A stretch of 64,000 bases of DNA from an uncultured Chlorobiaceae bacterium (GCA_903994525.1 CAJEXW010000015.1:1-64000); one strand, 5' to 3'; shown: positions 1-8,845, counted from the stretch's first letter. The notes: generated from the letters alone by a model not told the origin. A program made the numbers and translations.

Positions 1-111
1 CGTCCGGAATACCTGGTACACTTTACTCCGGTACAGGTGGTACACTTTGCTCCGGAATCGCTGGTACACTTTGCTCCGGTAGAGGTGGTACACTATACTC
101 CGGTGTGCTCA
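1..111. mobile_element. Probable terminal end of an IS21-family element (24-bp tandem repeats)
   Basis: Four head-to-tail 24-bp units lie at 6-29, 30-53, 54-77 and 78-101, each containing the core TGGTACACTTTGCTCC or a one- to two-base variant. Units 1 and 3 begin GGAAT, units 2 and 4 begin GGTA, so there is also a 48-bp periodicity. IS21-family elements carry several repeated transposase-binding sites at each end and finish in TG...CA; the CA at 110-111 would fit such a terminus. The repeats interrupt the cas4 reading frame exactly where its homologues continue. The transposase genes would lie outside the window, so the family assignment is an inference. Confidence 0.5.
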
Positions 112-479
112 GTTAGTACAACATCAAGCGTTTTTTTGAGTTTTGGATAATCAAGTCTACCTGTTACATCCTCTACCCCCAAATTTTTAAGGTAATATAA
201 GTAATATTTTAACTGCCATAGATGAGCCTCTTCCATCTTGTCTGATTTCTTCACCTCATGCACCACCTTGTGCCGCTTGTCATAAAAATCGAGCACCGCA
301 CCATCAGCCAACTGTATCTCATGGCGTTCATCGGGATAGGTGGTTTCACTGATGAACTTCCCCTCCTCTACGGTACTGAAATCACTTTCAAACTGCAATT
401 GCCGGTCGAAAAGCCATAGTTTCCGGTGGCAGATAAAAAAATAGCTGATTTTTGTGCCGTTAACCTTTGGATTAAGCAT
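93..479 (-). pseudogene. cas4: Cas4 nuclease, C-terminus lost to insertion
   Basis: Encodes the first ~120 residues of a small type I-B Cas4, a PD-(D/E)XK exonuclease that trims prespacers and checks PAMs during spacer acquisition. Visible are the N-terminal cysteine in FFICHRKLWLF, the core segments LDFYD and VHEVKKSDKMEEAH, and WQLKYYLYYL. Family members run to about 160-170 residues and end in three cysteines that, with the N-terminal one, bind an iron-sulfur cluster. Here the frame breaks after DVVLTE, reads four residues of repeat DNA and stops at 93-95, so all three C-terminal cysteines are missing. It starts 6 bp after cas2 ends, as the last gene of the operon; cas4 usually precedes cas1. 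Almost certainly non-functional as it stands. Confidence 0.85.
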
Positions 480-485
480 GGCGTA

Positions 486-746
486 TCAGATAAAATTAGA
501 GGCGGGCCGCTTTTCCATGCCGAGAATCTCTTTGTGCATATACTTTCCATTCAACTCAAAAAAGATTACTGAATCCGCATCATCATGGCAAAGCCGGGAT
601 GCCTCATACTTCAGCTTTTGATATGATGCAGGAGTCATCTCGCCCTCAAAAACGGAATTCTGGATGTGGTGCATGTACTTGCGGAATATTTTCAGCATTT
701 TCCCAACACGCTTTTCCCCCACATCGTACACAGCAATATAGTACAT
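486..746 (-). CDS. cas2: CRISPR-associated endonuclease Cas2
   Basis: An 86-residue protein of normal Cas2 size that joins Cas1 in the spacer integration complex. It has the ferredoxin-like start YYIAVYDVGEKRVGKMLK with the conserved aspartate at position 8, then the HHIQNSVFEGEMT strand that is typical of the type I-B group. It sits 27 bp downstream of cas1 and 6 bp upstream of the truncated cas4. Its base composition matches cas1 and cas6 rather than the AT-rich effector genes. The frame is intact. Confidence 0.95.
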   Translation of the reverse strand: MYYIAVYDVGEKRVGKMLKIFRKYMHHIQNSVFEGEMTPASYQKLKYEASRLCHDDADSVIFFELNGKYMHKEILGMEKRPASNFI

Positions 747-773
747 GGCTTTTCAGTGTTTGAGTGTTTGATG

Positions 774-1928
774 CTACCACCAGCTTCGGAACGCATGGTA
801 TGCATCTTCGCCAATGAGATGTTTGATGAGTTTATAGCATTCGAGACGAATAAGGCGACGATATGAAACATCCCTGCCAAGCCCCCGATGCTTGATGGTT
901 GTTCTCATGCGCTCTTCAAACTCCTTGACCACAATCTTTCTGCCTGCATCGTTCAGGTGGCAGAAGTTCAGGGCATTGGTAAAATGCTTGGCCTGAATTT
1001 CACGGGTGTTAACCAGTTTGAAAATCATCCGGTCAATAAACATCGGCTTGAAAATTTCTGCCATATCAAGCGCCAGGGAAAACCTCCGTTCCGACGGTTC
1101 ATGCAGAAATGAGATTGTCGGGTTAAGCTGTGTCCGATAAATTTCGGTCAGGCAGGCTGAATACATCAGGCTGTTACCGAACGACACCAGAGCATTGACG
1201 GCATTATCCGGCGGACGTTTCACCCTTTCAGTAAAGGAAAAAGCCGGGTCAGCCGAGCGAAGCAAGTGCTGCCACGATTGATAATAGAGCTTGCGGATAT
1301 TGCCTTCAATACCCATCAGGCAAGGAACATCCTTAGCCGTGGCTATGGTGCCCGAAAGCGACTCGATCTGCGCTATGGTATGGAACAGCATCTCAACACT
1401 CTCCTGCCCCAGTGCAGCCTGCCGCGAATCGGCGGTGTAGTATTTCAAGTTTCGGGCAATATTTGCCGCCCCGGCCTCAATAAACTCGCGAGCAAGTTCC
1501 ATCCGTTTTTTCAGTGTACTGTAATGCTTCACCTGATGTACAACCAGAAACCCCGACAACAAGTATTCACGCGGGTAGTAGGAGCCTGAATAAAACCCGT
1601 AGTAGTTGAACAGGTGCATGGGAATGTGGTTTTTGGTGAGGAAGTTCAGGAACTTTGTGTTGAAGTTCACCTCCCCGAACACAAAAAACGAATCAATGTT
1701 ATTGATCGGGATCACTCGCCTGCCACCGGTGTTCAGCTTGCCGTCCTTCACCGGATTGAGCGAAAAGCTCTCAAGCTCATCCGACTCGAAATAGAGCAAA
1801 GGATCTGTTTGGATTGTCACCTCATCCTGCGTGACATGCGGCACAAAACAAATGGTGTTTTCATGCCGCATGAGCACACCGTTTGAGAAGATGTAAAACG
1901 GCTGTTTGGTTGGGATGGTTTGTGACAT
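774..1928 (-). CDS. cas1: CRISPR-associated endonuclease Cas1 (type I-B)
   Basis: The integrase of spacer acquisition, 384 residues. The N-terminal beta domain begins near FYIFSNGVLMRHENT. The alpha domain carries the metal-binding residues Glu208 (in MGIEGNIRKLYY), His276 (in FLHEPSERR) and Asp288 (in SLALDMAEIFKP). It is somewhat longer than the usual ~330 residues, the extra length being in the N-terminal third. The start lies 4 bp after the cas3 stop codon, so translation is probably coupled. The gene is near 50 % G+C (31 of 60 bases at 1141-1200), unlike cas3 directly upstream. All visible catalytic residues are intact. Confidence 0.95.
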   Translation of the reverse strand: MSQTIPTKQPFYIFSNGVLMRHENTICFVPHVTQDEVTIQTDPLLYFESDELESFSLNPVKDGKLNTGGRRVIPINNIDSFFVFGEVNFNTKFLNFLTKNHIPMHLFNYYGFYSGSYYPREYLLSGFLVVHQVKHYSTLKKRMELAREFIEAGAANIARNLKYYTADSRQAALGQESVEMLFHTIAQIESLSGTIATAKDVPCLMGIEGNIRKLYYQSWQHLLRSADPAFSFTERVKRPPDNAVNALVSFGNSLMYSACLTEIYRTQLNPTISFLHEPSERRFSLALDMAEIFKPMFIDRMIFKLVNTREIQAKHFTNALNFCHLNDAGRKIVVKEFEERMRTTIKHRGLGRDVSYRRLIRLECYKLIKHLIGEDAYHAFRSWW

Positions 1929-1932
1929 AGTT

Positions 1933-4371
1933 CTATATAAAACAATTTTCTATCCCTGTAAGTACTATACCTTTTTCTATTGAATACGCGTTTTCTTGTG
2001 TTAGTTTTTTAATCCCGAAAACTTCTTCTGACGCTTGAGGCGCTAATAATTTTTGTGATTCCGATAAACGGACTGTAACAACTCTTTCAGACATTGAGCG
2101 CAATTGCATCTCAAGTCCTACCTGTAGTATTTTTGCTTCTTTAAAAGGTTTTCGACCATGAACTTGTTCTTGAAATTCCATCAATTTCTCAAATGAACTA
2201 TCATTTTCATCTCTTGGTACATAATAACGATACTCTTCACCAAAAACCTTTTTATCTATCAGTTTGAACTGCCCAAGTGTTTCAAAACGGGCATTTTGAA
2301 TACACTCTACCATTTCAATTTTATTATCTCCATTATTTAAACCTGTCTGAAAATGCCACCCGATATTCAGGCCACCGACTTTTTCCTTGAAAAAATTTGC
2401 CTGAATTCCAAAAAGGTCTTTTTCATAAATCTCGCCAACAATATTTTCCTTACAAAAAGAAAGAAATTCTTTTCCAACCCCATCTCTGTAAATCAAATCG
2501 GCGCGTAGTTTATTTTGGCCTTTATTCCGAAGTTCAAAAAAGTACACTTTTCCTTTTTCCGGGCTACCATTACGATTACAACGCCCTGCAGATTGAATTA
2601 AACTTGGCAATGGACAAAAATCTCGATAAAGTACAGGAAAATCAATATCAACACCCGCTTCAATAAGTTGCGTTGAAATTAGAACAACACGTTCACCAGC
2701 CTCTAACTTTTCTTTACAATATTTAATTTTTGCTTTTCGATCTTCAAGATGAAAATGTGTATTTAACAAAATGTAAATATCGGATTGATCCCGAAATTTT
2801 TCATACAGGTCTTTAGTATCTTGAATTGTATTGAGAATAATAAGGCAAGACTTATCTTGGGCTCGAATTTCATCGGCCAAATCATCAATGATAAAAGTAT
2901 CATTATCAATGTGTGTTATTGTGTAGCGATTAAATATATCATTTGAGAAATGAGCTTCAGCATTCAGCAATTCACGTTTTTTTGCCTCTCCATAGTTAGG
3001 ATAGTTCCTAAAAAGATTTCTTGCAGATATTCTGTCATCCGTTTTCGCGTCAATTTCCAAATACGGCATTGTGGCAGTTGAAAGAATAGCATAACTGTCG
3101 AATCTTATACAAAATTCATCAAGCAAAGCAGCAAAGAAAATATAGAGTCTTGGAGGGAGTGCCTGAACTTCATCTATCAAAAAAATACGTTTTGAAAAAT
3201 TCGGGAGTTTCAAAAGCTCAGAGTTTCGATTACTGACAAGCGTTTCAAAGAAGCAAACAAAAGTTGTGATGATAAAAGGATGATCAAACGTTTCATTAGA
3301 GAAAATACGGCACAAAATTTCCTGAAGTTTTTCTGGTTCATTATCACTTTCCTCTAACAGCTTCTGAAGCTCTTTATTTTCCGTTTTCGAATCAACCCTT
3401 AAAACTAAATTCTCACCAAAAACTTTTTTTGCGATTGCTTCAACTTGTTCCGTTATGGAAAGAAATGGTAACGCATAAAGAAGATCATGTTCAGGGTTAC
3501 GTCTTATAATCTCATTAGCAAGTGCAAGAAGCATCATTGTTTTGCCTGAACCCGTAGGTGAAGTCAGCGTAAAGACTCTTTCACCATTCTCAAGTTTTGA
3601 TTTTATACTTTCCAGAGCTTCATTTCTCATCTCTGTTCGCAAACAGTTTAATGCGCTATCTTTTTTGTATTTGTTTAGCTCTTCGTTCAATCTTTGTGAA
3701 TAAATTTTTCGAAGATGATTTCCGATGATTAATCTTTGATAGTCATTATTATCACCAGCATCTCGTTTATCACCTTCAATCAAACATGCAAAACCGAATT
3801 GTGTATTATGAAAAAAACCTAAAGGATTTGAAATTTGCTTCTTGACTTTTGCATAAAAAAGAGATTGCGTTTCGTCAATAAATCTCGTCGCTTCTAAACA
3901 AGAGAGATTTAGTGAAAATTCCTGGTGAGGAAATAAACCTTGAAGAAATTCAGAAATTGGAATATCAGGTTTTGAAAGTATAAATTTTTTCAAGTTTAAA
4001 CGAGGCTCTTCTGAAAAAAAACCGTTATCCATATCTGTCAGATCCCCGTGATGTTTTGCAATAATTGTTGCTATTGCAAAAACATCTTCACGACTATCTC
4101 CAATCCACTCTTTGATTAAAGACGAATTTTTATTAAAGAATAATATCCAAGCTAATGCTGAAAGATACGAATGATTATCATACCCCGTTTTCTGCCCTTG
4201 TAACTTGTTCTGAAAATTTGGATTAATTTTTCCCAAGTCATGGAAGAACGATATAACTTCAGCAAATTTTGAATCCCAACGCATGCAAGCCTTTTCAGCC
4301 ACACCTTTTAAGTGGTCAAATAAAAGTTTATCGGGGTGCGATTTAAATTTCTGCTTTAAATCAATATCCAT
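1933..4371 (-). CDS. cas3: Cas3 HD nuclease-helicase (type I-B)
   Basis: The effector nuclease-helicase recruited by Cascade to unwind and degrade target DNA, 812 residues. The N-terminal HD domain shows His20, His44-Asp45 (FFHDLGK) and His107-His108 (AKHHGD). The superfamily 2 helicase has Walker A SPTGSGKT (271-278), DEVQ (400-403), STATMP (431-436) and a motif VI QSAGRCNRNG near residue 620. HD and helicase are in one chain, the usual type I arrangement. The start overlaps the end of cas5 by 16 bp. The gene is AT-rich, like cas5, cas7 and cas8b. No frame damage is seen. Confidence 0.95.
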   Translation of the reverse strand: MDIDLKQKFKSHPDKLLFDHLKGVAEKACMRWDSKFAEVISFFHDLGKINPNFQNKLQGQKTGYDNHSYLSALAWILFFNKNSSLIKEWIGDSREDVFAIATIIAKHHGDLTDMDNGFFSEEPRLNLKKFILSKPDIPISEFLQGLFPHQEFSLNLSCLEATRFIDETQSLFYAKVKKQISNPLGFFHNTQFGFACLIEGDKRDAGDNNDYQRLIIGNHLRKIYSQRLNEELNKYKKDSALNCLRTEMRNEALESIKSKLENGERVFTLTSPTGSGKTMMLLALANEIIRRNPEHDLLYALPFLSITEQVEAIAKKVFGENLVLRVDSKTENKELQKLLEESDNEPEKLQEILCRIFSNETFDHPFIITTFVCFFETLVSNRNSELLKLPNFSKRIFLIDEVQALPPRLYIFFAALLDEFCIRFDSYAILSTATMPYLEIDAKTDDRISARNLFRNYPNYGEAKKRELLNAEAHFSNDIFNRYTITHIDNDTFIIDDLADEIRAQDKSCLIILNTIQDTKDLYEKFRDQSDIYILLNTHFHLEDRKAKIKYCKEKLEAGERVVLISTQLIEAGVDIDFPVLYRDFCPLPSLIQSAGRCNRNGSPEKGKVYFFELRNKGQNKLRADLIYRDGVGKEFLSFCKENIVGEIYEKDLFGIQANFFKEKVGGLNIGWHFQTGLNNGDNKIEMVECIQNARFETLGQFKLIDKKVFGEEYRYYVPRDENDSSFEKLMEFQEQVHGRKPFKEAKILQVGLEMQLRSMSERVVTVRLSESQKLLAPQASEEVFGIKKLTQENAYSIEKGIVLTGIENCFI

Positions 4372-5069
4372 TTTGATCCATCAGTAAATTGATAGTGCCT
4401 GTTTTCTTTGACTGGAATTTCATTCTGTTCTGAAGGATATATCACTTCGACATATTTCTCTGGCAAGTTCCAAAAGTCATCATTTTGAAATGTCGGAATA
4501 CGTTCAAAACCCAAACGAAGGTTGTGATTGCCATCTTGCATTAAACTACTCATATCAACATTACAATTCTTTGTTACAAAAGCTTTAGTTACAAATTCTC
4601 CATATCCCTCAACAAATAACCCTTTTGCAACCAAGAAAATAGTTGCAGGACAATTATGAAGTCCTAAAATGGGTGTAAATTTTGCTTCACTATTCCCAAT
4701 AGCTAAAATAAACTGATCAAATAATAACTGAGAACGAAAGTCTTTCAGTGCTACAGCAACTACAAAATCCGGATTTTTCAGAAACTCCATTTGCTTTGGT
4801 GCTTTTTCAAACAAATTTGAGGCTCGCCTTAATGTGAAACCCCAAGATTCTTTTCTGACAGCATTTTTAACTTGAACACCGTAAAGTAAATCATCTGAAA
4901 GTTCAGGAAAGCGGGCTTTCATAGTATCACGTTCAATTCCAAGAACAGCGCCTATCATTCCAATAAGCGCAGTTTTGGTAATAAAATCGTGAGTTAACGG
5001 ATTGTTATTTGTTTCGGGTTTTTTGAAATGTGCCCAATTGCCAGAAATGTTAATTAATGCTCCATTCAT
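4356..5069 (-). CDS. cas5: Cascade subunit Cas5 (type I-B)
   Basis: A 237-residue Cas5 of the I-B (Cas5h) type, which caps the 5' handle of the crRNA in Cascade. The first 50 residues show the family RAMP start: a strand ending in GNWAHFKKPETNNNPLTHDF followed by TKTALIGMIGAVLGIERD. The start codon overlaps the natural end of cas7 in an ATGA arrangement (5066-5069). Because cas7 contains a premature stop, ribosomes would terminate before reaching this overlap, so cas5 translation may be reduced if it depends on coupling. Confidence 0.9.
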   Translation of the reverse strand: MNGALINISGNWAHFKKPETNNNPLTHDFITKTALIGMIGAVLGIERDTMKARFPELSDDLLYGVQVKNAVRKESWGFTLRRASNLFEKAPKQMEFLKNPDFVVAVALKDFRSQLLFDQFILAIGNSEAKFTPILGLHNCPATIFLVAKGLFVEGYGEFVTKAFVTKNCNVDMSSLMQDGNHNLRLGFERIPTFQNDDFWNLPEKYVEVIYPSEQNEIPVKENRHYQFTDGSKWILI

Positions 5070-6031
5070 AGTTTCATTGCTTTGAATTTTTCGCCTTGAA
5101 GTTTTTCGGCTATTGCCTCGACTTCTGTAAAAAAGCGAATTTCTTTCACGATTTCATTTTGAGCAGCATCGTGAAGTTTACCAAAGTCTAAGGTATAATC
5201 TTCACTTGAGCGAATTTGTTCTTCCGTTGCTTTTGAGGGATTCAGCTTAATAAGCCTATCTGCGCCATACAATTTCTTGTTTGGTTTGGAATATATAATC
5301 TGGAGTAAAAGAAGCGAGTTTTGATTTTACTTTGTGCGAGTATTGGCGTTATTGATGCTATTCCAAAGAGCTTGAAACATTTGCGTAACATCTGCTTCGG
5401 AAAGTCCTGTATGTTTTGCGCTATACGGATTTATCCACCCATGTATTTGATTGAGAGCATATGGCACAACGGTTGTCGTACCAATTGCACCTTGCTTATT
5501 ACCTTCTTTACTCACAAATGTCGAAGTATTCTGGTGCATTCTTAAATCAACAGAATTCAGAGACGGGTTAAGAACTGAAAACTGTATTGCGCCTGTTATA
5601 TTAAACGCATTTTCCTTTTCGCCAGCATCAATACTTTCCCCACCTTCATTCTTTTTCTTTCCTTTCTCTTTTTGAATTGGAATTACCGCTCCAAAAAATC
5701 TCACATCAATTAACGACAGAGCAAATTCTCTTGCAGATTGATTTTTATCTTTTCTTTCTCCAAATAGTTGCATAAATCTCTGGCCTGCATTGAGTTTGTT
5801 TTCAGGGTCAGGGTTTGAGACGTAAATATTATATCCCAATCTCTCCATCTCATCTCTTATAAATCTTTTAATGCGAACATCGCTCACCAAAATTTTCTTT
5901 GTTTCTTCGTCATAACGTTGTTCACCTGTAAATGGATCACCGTTTGGGGTCGAGTAAGATGTTTCATAAAAAAAGAGGATTTCCGATTTCTCCACTGGTA
6001 ATAATTCGGTTAATGACAATTGCTCTGACAT
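5066..6031 (-). pseudogene. cas7: Cascade backbone Cas7 (Csh2-like), interrupted by an in-frame stop
   Basis: Cas7 forms the crRNA-binding backbone of type I-B Cascade. Residues 1-234 read from 6031 and contain SYSTPNGDPFTGEQRYDEET, IKRFIRDEMERLGY, the DVRFFGAVIP strand and a glycine-poor but recognisable TTVVPYALNQIHGWINP. A TAA at 5327-5329 then stops the frame. The same frame, with no shift, continues as NQNSLLLLQIIYSKPNKK and on to the natural end at 5066, giving 321 codons plus a stop, close to the usual family length of about 300. The region after the stop is clearly Cas7 C-terminus. A single substitution (for example CAA to TAA) explains it. It could also be a sequencing error or a recoded codon. 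Confidence 0.85.
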
Positions 6032-6047
6032 AATTTTGTAATTTAAA

Positions 6048-7796
6048 TTAGTTAATCAATTTTGTAATAGTCTCTGCTTCCTTTTTTTGTTCATATTTGA
6101 AATAGCTTTCAAAAAAGCCAAAAGCACACTCGTTTTTCAGATAATCTTTCTCCTTAATTTGACTTATAAAAAAAGCAAATTCAACCGATGCATTTTGTAA
6201 ATCGGGATATGCAACATCATGAATTGCCAATTTTTCGTTAATAAAGTTAGAAAAAACCATTAACCCTTTTTTGTCTGAAATTCGACGAGAAAGTAATCCT
6301 ACATAGTTTTTTTCAAACGAATTAATTTTGTAACTAAGCGGTTTTGCCATTTTACCAAGCAAAAGACCAGCTTTATAACTAAGTGAATTTTCCATTTCCA
6401 TAATTTTATCTTTGGATGAGTTTTGAATTATAGTTAAGAAATAATAATCATACTTAAGAAGATTATAATTTTCCTGATCGTTCCGAATATTAAACTCTGT
6501 TTTCTCAATAAATGCAGGAAGCAAAACATCATCATTATAATATGTTCCTGTATAAATCTGAGGAAGAACTTTGAAGAGATGGCTTTGATATTTTTTTTGC
6601 CCTTTTGTTGTGTCTCCTAAAATATTTCTAAATGCATTTCTAATTTCAAGATTTATAAAGTTTTTTGGTCGTTTTGGATAATATTTATTTCTCTCTTTAA
6701 TAATTGGTCCACGAAGCTCTTTTATCCGTTCACTCAAATTTTTAAGTAAACTTCTTTCAATTCCAGAGATCTCAAGCATATCGACATCAGGCGTTGATGG
6801 ACTGTCAGCTTTTTTACTGAAAACGAAATCAAATTGAATAATGCTTTTTGAAATACCTTCCGTAACGGGCATAAAAAGGCTGTCGTATAACTCTTCAAAC
6901 ATTATTGAATTAGCGCCTTTTATTTTTTCCTCCGCAGCGTTCACCATCACATCTTCTATTGTGCGTTTCTTTTCAAAAAAATCTTCAATATGTACTGCAC
7001 TTATATTTTCACCCTTAGGCAATACGACGATTTTAATATTCTTTTCGGTAATAATGGCTTTTTTTGAATAGTCAATTGCATAAATTAAATCAAGAACGCT
7101 ATCTGTAGATTCAAAATAACGATTTTTATATTTAGCTTCAGAATTAAACATTGGAGTATCACCACCAAGTGTTTTATAAAGAAAAGCATTCAACACATAT
7201 CCATTTGCTTTTTTGCTGAATCCCAAGAAATCCTTAAAAATCTTTTCATTTATTAATTTCATTTCTTCCTCAAAATGGTACCAATGTTTACCTTGAAAAT
7301 CAAAATGAAGAAATACCATTTCTCTACTATTTTTCTTCAACAAATCCTGAATTTTCTTAATATTTTTTTCATATTCTTTTCTAAATTTTTCAATAACATC
7401 ACTTTCTTCAAAAAATTTCGCATCTTCTTCACAACGAAAAAATGAACTAACTTGAAAACCTTTAGCTTTTATTTTCGGATCTCCCATTCGATAATAGCCC
7501 AATTCCTTTCCATCTTTATTTAATCCGTAATAAATATCTCCAAAAAGATATTTTACTAGGCCATCAGCATCCGATGTTTTGAACGTGGGATAAAAAAGCA
7601 AACTTCTCTCGTTTTCAGGAATTTCTTTTATACCATCAAAATCAAAACAAAAATCTTCAGTTACTGGTAGAGAAAGAAAAGTAATATTTGTCTTTTTATC
7701 AGGAATAGGGGCTGGTTTAATATAACGGTGATGCTTCAATCCATCTTTTCCTGCTTCCCGAAAAGTTTTTCCAATTTGTAAAAGTGTATCAAGCAT
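6048..7796 (-). CDS. cas8b: Cascade large subunit Cas8b (Csh1-like)
   Basis: A 582-residue protein placed between cas6 and cas7, where the type I-B large subunit belongs. It recognises the PAM and recruits Cas3 in that family. Sequence features are sparse, as usual for Cas8: an N-terminal MLDTLLQIGKTFREAGK, a lysine-rich middle, and a helical C-terminal 117 residues starting MEMENSLSYKAGLLLGKMAK that resemble the small-subunit (Cas11b) part. The gene is very AT-rich (12 G+C of 60 bases at 7321-7380). The call rests on position, length and general pattern, since the family diverges strongly. Confidence 0.8.
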   Translation of the reverse strand: MLDTLLQIGKTFREAGKDGLKHHRYIKPAPIPDKKTNITFLSLPVTEDFCFDFDGIKEIPENERSLLFYPTFKTSDADGLVKYLFGDIYYGLNKDGKELGYYRMGDPKIKAKGFQVSSFFRCEEDAKFFEESDVIEKFRKEYEKNIKKIQDLLKKNSREMVFLHFDFQGKHWYHFEEEMKLINEKIFKDFLGFSKKANGYVLNAFLYKTLGGDTPMFNSEAKYKNRYFESTDSVLDLIYAIDYSKKAIITEKNIKIVVLPKGENISAVHIEDFFEKKRTIEDVMVNAAEEKIKGANSIMFEELYDSLFMPVTEGISKSIIQFDFVFSKKADSPSTPDVDMLEISGIERSLLKNLSERIKELRGPIIKERNKYYPKRPKNFINLEIRNAFRNILGDTTKGQKKYQSHLFKVLPQIYTGTYYNDDVLLPAFIEKTEFNIRNDQENYNLLKYDYYFLTIIQNSSKDKIMEMENSLSYKAGLLLGKMAKPLSYKINSFEKNYVGLLSRRISDKKGLMVFSNFINEKLAIHDVAYPDLQNASVEFAFFISQIKEKDYLKNECAFGFFESYFKYEQKKEAETITKLIN

Positions 7797-7883
7797 GTTT
7801 TATAAATTTTTGTTCGTTACATCTTGTTCATAGGAAAATTGCCTGTTCGTTATTTTTCGAACAAAATAAAATTCCGAATAAAA

Positions 7884-8699
7884 TCATATTCCCCCTCTCT
7901 CATCAACCCTCACCATCCCAAGCCCCATCGAATTATTCACCCCAAATCCGCATTCATAGCCGACCTTTATCAGCTCTGGATGGCCGGTCACGGTAAACGG
8001 GCATTCGATGGCCTTGACCCTGCTCTCTCTCCCGGTAGCATCCTTGATGGTAATCAGCTTTTCCACACCCCTCCCCTTATCCTCCATCCGCTTTAGATAT
8101 CCGACCTCAAACGTTATCGAAAATGGCACGTTGCCAACTGGCGGTTCAACGCCATAGATTCCCCGATACTTGGCTTGCAGATTGTGCAACAACATGTCGG
8201 GCAGACGGTTGTCGTTGTAGCGGAGATACTCCTTAGTGTTCATCCCTGACGATGGGTCGCGATAGAGCGACGCTGCAAGCGGGGAGAGCATCGAAAATGC
8301 CATCTGTTCCGACCACTCTGGATCGGGTAATGACTCGATAAGCTGCTTCTCGAATAAGGCATTTTCTATGCGCAACGCACCATCACCAAAAAGACCGGTA
8401 ATAAGATGCTGCAAAAACTCCTCTTTCGGCGAAGAGAGATAAAGCGTTACCGCACGGGAGCGCGACACAATTCGTCCCTGCTCAACGGTGCGCAACGGAA
8501 TCTGCAAGTTGGAAAAGGTGAAATATTTGAACTTCTGCCGGGCGCCTTCAGACCCATATCCATGCTCGTGCAACTTCGTTGCAAAAGAGCTTGATGAGTG
8601 TGCAAGCGTGGAGTAAATCGCCGAGGCAAGATGGTAGCCTGTATTGAGAGGAAGATACTCGACAGGTTTCTGCTGCCGAAGTGTCAGTTTGAGTCTCAT
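7884..8699 (-). CDS. cas6: CRISPR RNA endoribonuclease Cas6
   Basis: Processes the precursor CRISPR transcript into crRNAs, 271 residues. It has the RAMP layout of tandem ferredoxin-like folds, with the diagnostic glycine-rich loop near the C-terminus (GYECGFGVNNSMGLGMV, about 248-264). His26 or the nearby His42 is a plausible catalytic histidine but cannot be settled by eye. First gene of the cas operon, 87 bp upstream of cas8b. Its composition (31 G+C of 60 bases at 8281-8340) matches cas1 rather than the AT-rich cas8b next door. Its ATG overlaps the TGA of a 41-codon frame upstream (ATGA). Confidence 0.92.
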   Translation of the reverse strand: MRLKLTLRQQKPVEYLPLNTGYHLASAIYSTLAHSSSSFATKLHEHGYGSEGARQKFKYFTFSNLQIPLRTVEQGRIVSRSRAVTLYLSSPKEEFLQHLITGLFGDGALRIENALFEKQLIESLPDPEWSEQMAFSMLSPLAASLYRDPSSGMNTKEYLRYNDNRLPDMLLHNLQAKYRGIYGVEPPVGNVPFSITFEVGYLKRMEDKGRGVEKLITIKDATGRESRVKAIECPFTVTGHPELIKVGYECGFGVNNSMGLGMVRVDERGGI

Positions 8700-8821
8700 A
8701 AGGGATGATCCTCAGAAAACGGTGTCACAAATTGCTCAGCCTTTTCCCGCAAATGAGCAACGGGTCGTAACGATTGATATACCATAAAGGTAAGTTTAAG
8801 CAGAGCAATGAAGAGTTCCAT
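8696..8821 (-). CDS. Small ORF translationally overlapping cas6, unknown
   Basis: A 41-codon frame beginning MELFIALLKLTFMVYQSL and ending FSEDHPL, whose TGA shares bases with the cas6 ATG. The N-terminal half is hydrophobic, the rest is charged. No clear ribosome binding site precedes the ATG. It may be the 3' remnant of a longer gene destroyed by the neighbouring tnpB fragment, or a short coupled leader. No family is recognised. Confidence 0.25.
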   Translation of the reverse strand: MELFIALLKLTFMVYQSLRPVAHLREKAEQFVTPFSEDHPL

Positions 8822-8845
8822 CAAACAGATCAAGCTACAATCACT

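Noticed and set aside
1-104. Repeats at the window start taken as a CRISPR array
   Set aside because: The units are head-to-tail 24-mers with no unique spacers, and two subtypes alternate; this fits transposase binding sites better.
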